Shown here: in pieces, positions 54,539 through 63,225 of the stretch
Layout: every line of letters starts with the position of its first letter
How positions within the stretch are numbered: position 1 is the first letter of the stretch
The notes under the pieces: generated by a model
Told to the model about the DNA's origin: nothing
Database searches by the model: none
The model's input: only the letters and a program-made list of their open reading frames with translations
Assembly (NCBI GenBank): GCA_037367355.1
Contig: CM074706.1
Coordinates: forward strand, 186,001 to 250,000
Source of the DNA: Neoscytalidium dimidiatum
Lineage: Eukaryota; Ascomycota; Dothideomycetes; Botryosphaeriales; Botryosphaeriaceae
DNA: 64,000 nt
Direction of reading: 5' to 3'
Translations under genes and position numbers: made by a program

Positions 54539-55795
54539 CTGTCTGTCTTTATATATATATTCTTTCCTTCATCCCCCCACTACAACACCACCCACTAACC
54601 CCAGCCAGCTACCTCGCCAAATCCACCGCCCCGCACTCCCTCGCCCTCTGGACGCACCACCTCACCGCCCTCACCCACACGCCCCGCTTCTCGTCCCCGC
54701 ACTACACCGGCGCCGCCGTCCGCCTCGGCGCCGGCGTCCAAGGCGGCGCCGCGTACGCCCACGCCTCGGCGCGCAACCTGGCCGTCCTCGGCGGCGAGTG
54801 CCCGACCGTCGGGCTCGCGGGCGGCTACGCGCGGGGGCGGCGGGCACTCGGCGCTGTCGTCGCGCCACGGGCTGGCCGCCGACCAGGTGCTGGCGTGGGA
54901 GGTTGGTGGACGGGGCCGGCGTCGCCCGCAACGTCTCGCGCGGGCACCCGCTGTTCTGGGCGCTGGCCGGCGGCGGCGGCGGCGCGAACCTGACCTTCGC
55001 CGCCGACGGAGACGGGCCGATGCGTTCTACGCCGCCGGCGCCATGGCCGTCTGGTACTTCACGAACGCGTCGTTCTCGCTCAGCCCGGTGACGGCGCCGG
55101 GGCTGTCGGCGGAGGAGCTGCGCCGCCTGCTGGCCCCGTTCGTGGCGCGGCTGGACGCGCTGGGGGATCGAGCACCGGAGCTTCGTGGCCGGCTTCCCGG
55201 GGTACTACGAGCAGTTTCGGGCGATGCAGAGCCCGATCCAGGTCGGGATCGCGCAGTACGGCGGGTTGGCTGATCCCGCGGCGCGTCGTGCTGGAGAAGA
55301 ACGACGAGCTGACGGCGGCGTATCGCCGGATCACCGAGGACGGGGGCGGCGTTCATCGGCGTGGGGCTGAACGTGTCGAAGGAGGTGGCCGGGGACGTGG
55401 ATACCGCGGTGTTGCCGGCGTGGAGGATATGATCCGATGGCAGGATAAGATGACGAACGAGTACATACCCCAGCTGACGGCACTGGCTCCGGAGTCCGGC
55501 GCCTATCTGAACGAGGTGAGGCTGGATCTGATCCACGTCTGAATTGTCCTGACTGACGAGATGGCAGGCCGACTTCCGTCAGCCGAACTGGCAGAAGGCG
55601 TTTTACGGCAGCAACTACGAGAAGCTGCGCGCGACCAAGAAGAAATACGATCCGGACGATGTGTTCTATGCTCTCACGGCCGTCGGAAGCGATGAGTGGG
55701 AGGTCAAGGATGACGGTAGATTGTGCAGGGTGGCGCAAAGTAAGACCAAGACATTTAGCAGGTCGGACTTTCAGGAATCACTGCCTGACCCGTAA
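53956..55795 (+). pseudogene. Secreted FAD-linked oxidase (BBE-like), frame broken by indels
   Basis: VAO/BBE-type flavoprotein. Exons 53956-54428, 54609-55515 and 55568-55795. Exon 1 is intact: signal peptide MRTSRAIALAALLWRAQA, then RCIPGDACWPSEAEW, and INVSSAADVASGIRFAREKN with LVVRNTGH, the FAD-binding start. Exon 2 continues YLAKSTAPHSLALWTHHL, LGAGVQGG and GGECPTVGLAGGYA, then the frame changes about seven times: near 54834, 54903, 55018, 55167, 55266, 55348 and 55427. Between breaks the protein text is well conserved (GHSALSSRHGLAADQVLAWE; VARNVSRGHPLFWALAGGGG; FYAAGAMAVWYFTNASF; GFPGYYEQFRAMQSPIQVG; MIRWQDKMTNEYIPQL). Exon 3 is intact (DFRQPNWQKAFYGSNYEKLR, YDPDDVFYALTAVGSDEW). Most breaks are +1 in G/C- or G/T-rich runs and no substitution stop is seen, so base-calling errors are a real alternative to decay. 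AATAAA at 55844-55849. Confidence 0.72.
54488..54535. repeat. (TC)24 microsatellite in an intron
   Basis: About 48 nt of uninterrupted TC dinucleotide, followed by a few GTCT units and a TATATATATAT run, all inside intron 1 (54429-54608) of the FAD-oxidase locus. It enlarges an intron that would otherwise be of normal size. Confidence 0.9.
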
Positions 55796-56261
55796 GAGTG
55801 TGATGATCCGGCCCTGCATGAAGAGTTTGAGATATTGTTAGGCAATAAAGGTCTTTCAAATTGGAAGTCCAGCTTCAGTGAGAACAGGTTTACTGATGTA
55901 ATGAGTCAGATAGACAGCCGCAAAGGTCATGTAGGCAGTGCTCAAGAATGACTAACACCGTTGATTTTGTCTGGTTGTATTCTTCAACTTCCATTGAAAA
56001 GGACTTCACCCATCCCGGTGCAAACTGCAGAGTACGAGATAATAAATTGCTTGCGGCAAAGACTTTCGAGGTAGAACAGAACAATAGTGAGGCATGTGTT
56101 GATGGTTTGTGAGAAGAAATGGGTATTGTGATTTAACTCCCCCTAGTCTGGACAACATCGCACAATCCACCCCGCCTGCTATGCTGAACACTCGCTCCAT
56201 CCTCATTACCTTCATTCAGAATGAGAGATGGGAACTCAAAGCCTCCAATTAGATTCTGAAT
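55796..56261. other. Intergenic, 466 nt
   Basis: 3' flanks of two convergent loci, with AATAAA at 55844-55849 for the oxidase locus. No coding region seen. Confidence 0.55.
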
Positions 56262-56978
56262 CTAGTAGTGCTCGCCGGTACCAACGCAGAAGGGAATGGG
56301 ATACGTGTCGCTGCTGCAGAGACGAATGGTCCCCTTCACCCAGGCGAGGTTGCCGTAGCTGGCGGACGTGTAGACATCGGCGGTGAAGTCGACGGCGGTC
56401 GGGTTGTCGGTGCAGCCGCTGAGGATCTGGCCGGTGTAGCGGGTGGTGTCCGGGTTGGAGACGATGAGGCCGTTCTTGCCGGCGGGCACGAAGAAGCGGT
56501 ACTCGGTCTCCTGGGTGGTCTTCCAGGTCTGGCCGACGCTGATGCCGAGCGAGGCCGAGACGGTCTTCTCGAAGGTCGCCTCGACGCCGGTGCTGACCTT
56601 CAGCGAGTTGGCCACGCTGTAGCCGTCCTGCACCGCCACGTACGACCGGCCGGCCGAGTTCTGCAGCACCGACGACATGGGCACGTCCCAGTTCAGGAAG
56701 TTGGTCTTCTCCTTGAGCTGCACCTCCTGCGACTGCTCGCAGTCGCGGCGGTTGAGCGAGACGGGGCTGGTGTAGTTGGCGGTGTGGTTGACCAATTCGA
56801 CGGGCGGGATGCTGCGCTTGCGGAGGATCTCGTAGTCCTTGACCTTCATGACCTCGGAGCGGTCGTTGTCGCCGAGCAGGATGATGTCGTCCTCCTGGAG
56901 GATTTGGCCGGCGTAAGGAGCGGCGGCGGCCAGGCTGGTGAGGCCGGCAAGGAGAGGAAGGAGGGTGGTGAGGTGCAT
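56262..56978 (-). CDS. Small secreted protein, effector-like, unknown
   Basis: 238 residues, one exon, start at ATG 56976-56978 with signal peptide MHLTTLLPLLAGLTSLAAAA. A pro-region of about 60 residues ends with RRDCEQSQ, a possible Kex2-type site (SLNRR). The mature part has four cysteines (CEQSQ, GCTDN, LCSSD, PFCVG), enough for two disulphides. The central stretch alternates polar and hydrophobic residues in a beta-rich pattern (TGVEATFEKTVSASLGISVG, then EYRFFVPAGKNGLIVSN). I recall related ascomycete proteins annotated as secreted 'effector-like' (celp0028-type), but this is from memory and gives no mechanism. The alternating pattern loosely recalls beta-hairpin proteins; I do not assign toxicity. 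It is convergent to the FAD-oxidase locus. Confidence 0.7.
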   Translation of the reverse strand: MHLTTLLPLLAGLTSLAAAAPYAGQILQEDDIILLGDNDRSEVMKVKDYEILRKRSIPPVELVNHTANYTSPVSLNRRDCEQSQEVQLKEKTNFLNWDVPMSSVLQNSAGRSYVAVQDGYSVANSLKVSTGVEATFEKTVSASLGISVGQTWKTTQETEYRFFVPAGKNGLIVSNPDTTRYTGQILSGCTDNPTAVDFTADVYTSASYGNLAWVKGTIRLCSSDTYPIPFCVGTGEHY

Positions 56979-58810
56979 GTTGATTGTGGTGCGGAGCGGC
57001 GCGGGGGACCGGGGAAACGAGGGGCTCAAGGAGAGGTCAGTGAAGGTCGAGATTTGCGCTGAGGAAAGAAATGCTGGACAGCGCAGGGTACCCTCAGCTT
57101 ATGTAGCCAGAATACGGAGGCATATCGCGCAGCGGGCTGCCTGACTGAGATGCGGTATCAAGGACAGCCTCACGGAGGCCTTGGACTCGCTGAAACTGGG
57201 CTAAAGAGGCAGATAGTGCGAGTCGAGCGTGGCGAGCGCTACTGCCGTCTACATCGTAGTGGGTGAGCACGTGGTGCTCTTGGCGAGAGATACATGAGCT
57301 CGCAGGACCCATTCGCGAGTCAAAGAGCGTGTTGGAGGCTGTGACGATTTATTTCCTGATCATTGGAATGGGCGAGAATGGGGCCCGGAGACTCGATTTC
57401 GACACTTATCTCAGACCGCCTAGCCGTTTGGGCGTAGGGCGTGACCTCTGCCACAGATTCATCATCGAATGCCGCCGCGAGAACTGGAGGTGATGGCCCC
57501 AGCGATGCAGAAAAGCGAGATGGCAAACCAGATGCGGCGAAAACAGCGTTCATCGCGGTGGGCAATACGAGTCAGAAGAGGCCCTGCAGGCGCACAGACA
57601 GGCCAGCGCGAGAGCAAACCCCGAGCGCTTTATTGCGCAGAGGGCCTGATTTGGGATCCAATGGCGCGATGCTGTTCGAGAGCGAGCAGTCCGTGGTAGA
57701 AGGTCGTCAACACTGAGGGAAGAAATGGTGTCTCTAATCCAGCCAAGATTAGCCGTCCATGCGTGGCATGTTTGAACCGCAAACCTACCCCAGACTCGTG
57801 CCCTATGCGACAAGACACGGCGGAGAATAGGAAACAAGGAAAGCGGCCGGGGCGGCAGTCAGATCTTAGCGTGCGGCTGCATTCGCCGCAATTGCTTGGC
57901 AAGGGGAAGATCCTTATTTTGACATCCTCACCGTCTGTTGATAACGGGCCTCAGGCCTCCCAGGTCGCGCAGATGGGGCCGCGGAATGAACCGTCGCGCT
58001 GATTCAGTTGCGGCCCTTCCAGAAGCCGGGCCGCCTGCTCGTTCGTGGGACACCGGTTTCCACTGCGAACAAAAGACAGTGAAACTTCCCGAAAACCGGA
58101 AGGAATTCGAGCTGTAGATGCGAATGGCGGCGATGCCATGCAAGGCTTGGTTTGAATGCTTGGTAGGGGCAAGATAGCGGGCGACATCGCGACCGTCAGG
58201 TAGGAATCATGGCATCTTCCACTAACATGATGATAAATGAGGGATCGTAATGACATCTATCGCCATGCACAAATCGAATGGCGCGTTTGCGGTAGGTCCA
58301 CGGGACGAGGCAGCAGTCACGCTGTGGTCAGGCAATTCCCCGCGAACCAGGACGATACGATGCGCAGAGCCAAATAGGCGAGCTCTAACATCTGAGCGGT
58401 ACGGTTGTTGCGCTTATCCAGGGCTCTCTGGGGACTGATACAGCTATATCAATAACGACGATTGCATGGGCAGTGGTGGAGGTAAGCAGCGGACAAGAGC
58501 TGCGGAATGCCGCTGAGCGCTTTGCTGACGTCATTCAAAGCTTATACGCGCTTCTTCCCACCTCCTCCAAACGATCAGCACATCCACACTTGGACCGTCA
58601 CTCCAGCTCTCTAAAGGCCACACTGAGATACGGATAACTCTGCACGGCTCAACTCCTCATAAGTAGCTCATTATCATTACCATTGTGGCGCCATCAAAAT
58701 GGGAACGTCGCTATCATCCAGGCCACAGGAACCGCCAAGTGCTCTACACAGTACTCCAACTCCGCTCCACCGACCTTCTGATTCCTTCTGATCCAATCTT
58801 CCAACGCGTA
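56979..58810. other. Intergenic, 1.8 kb
   Basis: Upstream region of the small secreted protein gene and 3' flank of the vWA gene, both on the minus strand. No coding region recognised; open frames at 57441-57716 and nearby lack domains. The plus-strand open frame beginning at 58685 is antisense to the next gene. Confidence 0.5.
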
Positions 58811-61800
58811 TCACTCCATCTCCATCATCCCCTCAACCAACATCTCATACCTCGCCTTCTCCTCCAACTTATTCTTCCCCCAATCATGCACGTACTCCTC
58901 AACCCCGACCTCCCCCCTCCCCTCCACCACCAACGCAACCCTCAACGCCCGCAGAAAACTCGGCAACACCGCCCTCACGTGGCCCTCCAGCCCATCCTGA
59001 AACACGTCGCCCCTCCGCCCGCGACAGATCTCCTCCCTGACCGCGGCCACGAACGCAGCGGCCGCCTCGCCCTCCCCACCCGCCGCCGCCGCGACCCTCC
59101 TCCGCTCCTCCGCCGCCAGCCCCGCCCACACCCGCGCCACGGTGATGTGCAGGTTCACGTGCCAGCTCGCAGGCGGCGCCGGGCTCGCCGTCACGGCCGG
59201 CAAGCCCGTCTGCGCCGCCGCGGACGCGTCGACGCTGCTGCTCGCCGCGAACGCCCGCGCCAGGTGCGCCGCCCGGCCCTGGCGCAGCGCGTTCTTCTGG
59301 CGCTCGCTCCAGGGCGCGACGCCGCCGTCGCGATCCGGGAGCGGTGGCGCGCGCGGCGCGGCGACGAAGGGCGCGGCGCACGCGGCGAAGCTGCAGCGCA
59401 GGACGCTGGGGCCGAAGGGCGTGGCGAAGGGGATGATGGCGGAGGGGGCGTGGGCGGCGCGGAAAGCGTGGTCGGCGTGGGTCATCGCGGAGACGTTGTT
59501 GTCGTCGTCGTCGTCGGCGGCGGCGGCGCGGAAGATGGAGAGGAGGACGGGGTGCGTGATGTTCGGAGTGAGGGCGTCGGCGGTGCCGTCGAGGACGCTG
59601 GGCGCGAGCGGCTGCGTGGCGCGCACGCGCTGGAACCACGTCTTCGCGCGGCTGTGCTCGCGCGTGTGGTAGACGAGCCAGAAGGCGAGCAGCTGCACGC
59701 GGTGCCGTGCGCGCTGCTGGTCGGCGGGCGTCCAGGCCGGGGCGGCCAGGAGTTCGGCGTCGGCGTCGGCGCGCAGGAAGGCGGAGAGGCGGTGCCAGAA
59801 GGCGCTGGTGGAGGTGACGAGGGAGTCCGGGCCGCGCTTGTCGAGCGGGATGAGGGGCGCGTTGAAGGAGGCGTAGATGAGGTCGAGCGCCGGCTGCTTC
59901 CAGGTCTGGTCGTCGCTGTGCGCGTTCTTGAAGAGAAGCGCCAGATAAGCGGAGGTGACGGAGTGGAGGACCTTGGCTAACCGGAGGTCGCGAAGGATTT
60001 GCTCATCGAAGGCGCCCAGCCGCTGCCCGAACTTGAGCAGCTGCGTGAAGCCTGAGGTCGGGTAGCCTACCGCCCAGCTGTCGACGCCTTGGGTGCGGGC
60101 ATCCTTGGCTGCCCAGGTGAGGGCCTCGCGGTAAGACACCCAAGCTCCCTGCTCGTTGAACGTCTCCCTGCACTTGGTGTTCTGCAGCAGGTTGTCGAGC
60201 ATCCACTGGAACATGGCCCGCCTTTGGTTGATCTCTGGATCCTGGCATTCCTCAACTCCAGCTCCAGCCCACGCCTTCTCTCTCAGGGTACGATCCAGAA
60301 TGGTCATGAAAAGCTGGCAGACTCCAGAGGCGCCGGTGCGGAGACCGCCGGTCAAGGCCTTGTACAGCTGCTCGTGGATGTACTTCCCGTTGTTTCCTTC
60401 GCAGTCCAGCGTGGGAAGAATAGCTACTAGGTCCTCCTTGAAGAGAGACCTACCGCGTAGGGCCAAGGCACACTGGAAGCACGCTTGCTGACTGGAGATG
60501 ATGTCGCTGTTGCAGTCGAAAGAGCCCGCAGCCAGCGGGAAATCAAGCGCGAAATTGTCCGTGTTTGCTGCGCCGTCCGCACCGCGCTTGAGCGCAATGG
60601 ACATGACCTCCTCCTCTCCGCAGCAAATGGGACACTCCCCGCGGAAGGCGTTCGAGATCTCGAGATCGAGGCTGCTGACGGCAATTTCTCCGCTGGAGGC
60701 AACAGTGGCTGCTCGGCGCGCGCGGTTGCTCCGACGAGCGAGTATGTCTGCCGTGTATCCAGAATTTTCCAGCTCAGCAAGGTGCTGCAATGCGTCATTT
60801 GCAAGCCTGTTGCGTTTACGCGCCTCCTGGGCTGCATCTGAGTCACGCAGGTCCTGTAGGGTATGCTGGTAGTGCCGGCGATTGTTGGCGTGCGCGTGAC
60901 GTAGCTGGTTCTGGAGCGCCTCCCGCTTCTCGCTATCCAATCGGGGCTCACTGAGCCGGGTGATGATATCGCCGGCTCCAGAGACATCTTCCAACTTGAC
61001 GGCAATCTCTTCTGTCTTCTGGGCGATTAAGAAGCCGCGAAGGTCCTGTAGGCGACCACGTGTCTTGCAGGCGACCGAGAGATTGCTGAACGCCTCCTCA
61101 GCCAACAGTTGTTCCAGGTCCGCAAAGCTGAGAGATCCGGCCGCAGCGAAGAGAAGGTCCAAGTCAACAACTGCGTTTCCATTCTGGCGTTTCCATTCTT
61201 CTCCGAGGCTTACGTTGGCGGACGTGAGCTTCGGGCGGCTGGCTGCGGAGATGACCTGGATGTTGAGATTGCGGCAGCGCTGAATCAACTCTCCCTCGGA
61301 GGTGAACTTCTTTAGAGGGGCCCAGCTCTCGAGATCCAGAATATCATCTGTAATGTTGGCAAGCTCCGCGAAACAACCCTTGGCGGCAATGACGTAGATA
61401 TGTCCCGTGGGAACTTCCTTGAAGAGGATGAGGACATCATCGGCGTTGGCGTAGAATGAGATGCCGACGGAGACGTTGAGCTTGGACGGCGCGGAGGGCT
61501 TGCGGCCAGTGACGACGAAAATGACCGGAACACTGAGCACCCAACTCTCCATGGCTAACCTGTACAACTCCTGGACATCGCGTTCCAGAATTTCCCCGTC
61601 GGTGAGGAGGTACCAAAGGTCGGAGGTGCTGACGGCGTCAAGGGCGGGCGGCGTGGTTAAGATGCGGGACGGCTGGGTTCCACCTCTATCTCCCCGCCAG
61701 CTGACGCTGTCAAAGTCATGAGTCGGGTCGCCGCAAGAAGTGCCCCATGTTGCGACGGCGTCCGCGGGGTGGCCGGCGTGTAGCTTCTCGACGAATTCGT

Positions 61801-61960
61801 GCTGATATCTGAGGATGGTGCCGGCGGTAGAACCTGAGGCATCGACAGCGAAGAATTGGCGCGCAGCGTCAAACGGAACGTAGGTGACTCGGTCCTCTTC
61901 AATAATGGTATACAGCTTCCAGCTGGCCGCAGGGGCGGCAGATGCGGCGGCGAAGTCCAT
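58811..61960 (-). CDS. Large vWA-domain protein with Cys-rich cluster, unknown
   Basis: 1049 codons, one exon, start at ATG 61958-61960 (MDFAAASAAPAASWKLYTII). Function unknown. The N-terminal domain is a von Willebrand A fold with a complete metal site: D40-A-S42-G-S44 in FFAVDASGSTAG, T95 in RGDRGGTQPSRI, and D121 in WYLLTDGEI. About 440-497 there is a possible zinc-binding cluster, ECPICCGEEEVMSIALKRG near 441 and SSQQACFQCALALRG near 487, preceded by a charged helical region (about 365-425, with RKRNRLANDALQHLAELENS). The C-terminal half (about 520-1049) is helical, Ala- and Arg-rich and unassigned, with WKQPALDLIYASF, WLVYHTREHSRAKTW and WGKNKLEEKARYEMLVEGM. The CPxC...CxxC pattern resembles RING-type fingers but spacing is abnormal. 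Codon use is G/C-rich toward the C-terminus. Confidence 0.75.
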   Translation of the reverse strand: MDFAAASAAPAASWKLYTIIEEDRVTYVPFDAARQFFAVDASGSTAGTILRYQHEFVEKLHAGHPADAVATWGTSCGDPTHDFDSVSWRGDRGGTQPSRILTTPPALDAVSTSDLWYLLTDGEILERDVQELYRLAMESWVLSVPVIFVVTGRKPSAPSKLNVSVGISFYANADDVLILFKEVPTGHIYVIAAKGCFAELANITDDILDLESWAPLKKFTSEGELIQRCRNLNIQVISAASRPKLTSANVSLGEEWKRQNGNAVVDLDLLFAAAGSLSFADLEQLLAEEAFSNLSVACKTRGRLQDLRGFLIAQKTEEIAVKLEDVSGAGDIITRLSEPRLDSEKREALQNQLRHAHANNRRHYQHTLQDLRDSDAAQEARKRNRLANDALQHLAELENSGYTADILARRSNRARRAATVASSGEIAVSSLDLEISNAFRGECPICCGEEEVMSIALKRGADGAANTDNFALDFPLAAGSFDCNSDIISSQQACFQCALALRGRSLFKEDLVAILPTLDCEGNNGKYIHEQLYKALTGGLRTGASGVCQLFMTILDRTLREKAWAGAGVEECQDPEINQRRAMFQWMLDNLLQNTKCRETFNEQGAWVSYREALTWAAKDARTQGVDSWAVGYPTSGFTQLLKFGQRLGAFDEQILRDLRLAKVLHSVTSAYLALLFKNAHSDDQTWKQPALDLIYASFNAPLIPLDKRGPDSLVTSTSAFWHRLSAFLRADADAELLAAPAWTPADQQRARHRVQLLAFWLVYHTREHSRAKTWFQRVRATQPLAPSVLDGTADALTPNITHPVLLSIFRAAAADDDDDNNVSAMTHADHAFRAAHAPSAIIPFATPFGPSVLRCSFAACAAPFVAAPRAPPLPDRDGGVAPWSERQKNALRQGRAAHLARAFAASSSVDASAAAQTGLPAVTASPAPPASWHVNLHITVARVWAGLAAEERRRVAAAAGGEGEAAAAFVAAVREEICRGRRGDVFQDGLEGHVRAVLPSFLRALRVALVVEGRGEVGVEEYVHDWGKNKLEEKARYEMLVEGMMEME

Positions 61961-63225
61961 GGTGTTTGTTGACACAGAGGGACGGGACTCGGTGACACGG
62001 GTTTTATAGATGGAGAGAGTGCCGTGCCGAGAGCAGAGCTGGCTTGACTCACCCCAGATCTGACGCAGCGTCAACGGGTGACGGTATCGCCGCAGACTTT
62101 GGGGGTCCGTGTGGTCGATCCTTCGTTGCTCTCCCCGTCTCCAGTTCCGGTAAGGCTGGGTACTAGGCGGCGGTGTCTACGATAAGATCCAACAACAACT
62201 CGAATGAGGCGCCCACCTATGCCGGGGAACAAATGAGTGTAGGAAAGAGACGCATCGCACCTCTATCCTAGTTCAAACCTGGCCCGGCGCACATTCCGCC
62301 GACTTGTACCTTTCGCTGCGACACGTCGTAACGAGCACATCGAGCTCGATTGGCGCTACACATCCTCAACGATGCATTGGATTTGCCCTTGATCACCGCC
62401 CAGGCAATCATCTCATAAGAAACAGGGAGATCACGGTGTCGAAGCAGGCACGATGCGTCCCGCACACCAGGCACCAGCGGATTGTCGACCGCATTGCGGC
62501 GGGTGACTCACGTCCATTTTAGCGTTGCCGAACGCCCCGCCTTTTCGCTAAGGTGAGGACGCAGTAAGCGCTGTCGTAAATAGGCGCCGCAACTGTCGTC
62601 GGCGCTGTGGTTAGGGAGAGAGGATAGGCGCGTGCTGCCGTGCCGACGCGGTGGCGGTGCGAGAGAGCAGCAAGCAGATGAGCCGCCGCGTCGCTTGTGT
62701 ACAGTACTTGAGTCATGTCGTGGCCACAACTTTTCGCCGCACTGTCAATGAAACCGCGTTTTTTTTTGTTTTTTCTTCTCTCGGCATCGCAGGCATCTTC
62801 CAGATGGTGTAACCTATTGGATGCTACCAACCAGGAACCTAGACATCGTTACTCTTTAGACACAGCAGCGTCAGGATGAGAGCAAAAGTAATGGATGTAG
62901 CTACATATACGATGGCGCTTACGCTACGATGCGGCGCCCCGTTGCTAACGTCGTATATTATTCTCTCGAATTATTCTCTCACCTCGGCGATAATATTACA
63001 CCAGCGTCTAGCGCCGATGCTCTCAATCGTCGAACCCGATCGTCACCTTCACGTCTAATAAACCATCATTAATTTTTACAATGTAGTATTCCATAATCTT
63101 CACTCGATCCGCGGTCTCTTAGCCCGACGTTGTCCTGCCGCTGGGTTTTGTAAGCCAAGATCTCAAGTGCCGAACAAAGTAAACTGTGCTGCATGTGGGA
63201 AGAGCAGTTGTAAGTAAATATGTCA
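61961..63225. other. Intergenic, 1.3 kb
   Basis: Upstream region of the vWA gene and 3' flank of the DUF7924 gene, both on the minus strand. A T-run lies at 62760-62776. Around 62.9-63.1 kb the DNA is AT-rich. No gene recognised. Confidence 0.5.

Noticed and set aside
53956..55795. Reading the FAD-oxidase frame changes as extra introns
   Set aside because: The breaks are one-base offsets without GT...AG pairs of intron length, so introns cannot explain them.
58685..59980. 431-codon plus-strand open frame at 58.7-60.0 kb
   Set aside because: Antisense shadow of the vWA-protein gene; biased composition and no recognisable domain.
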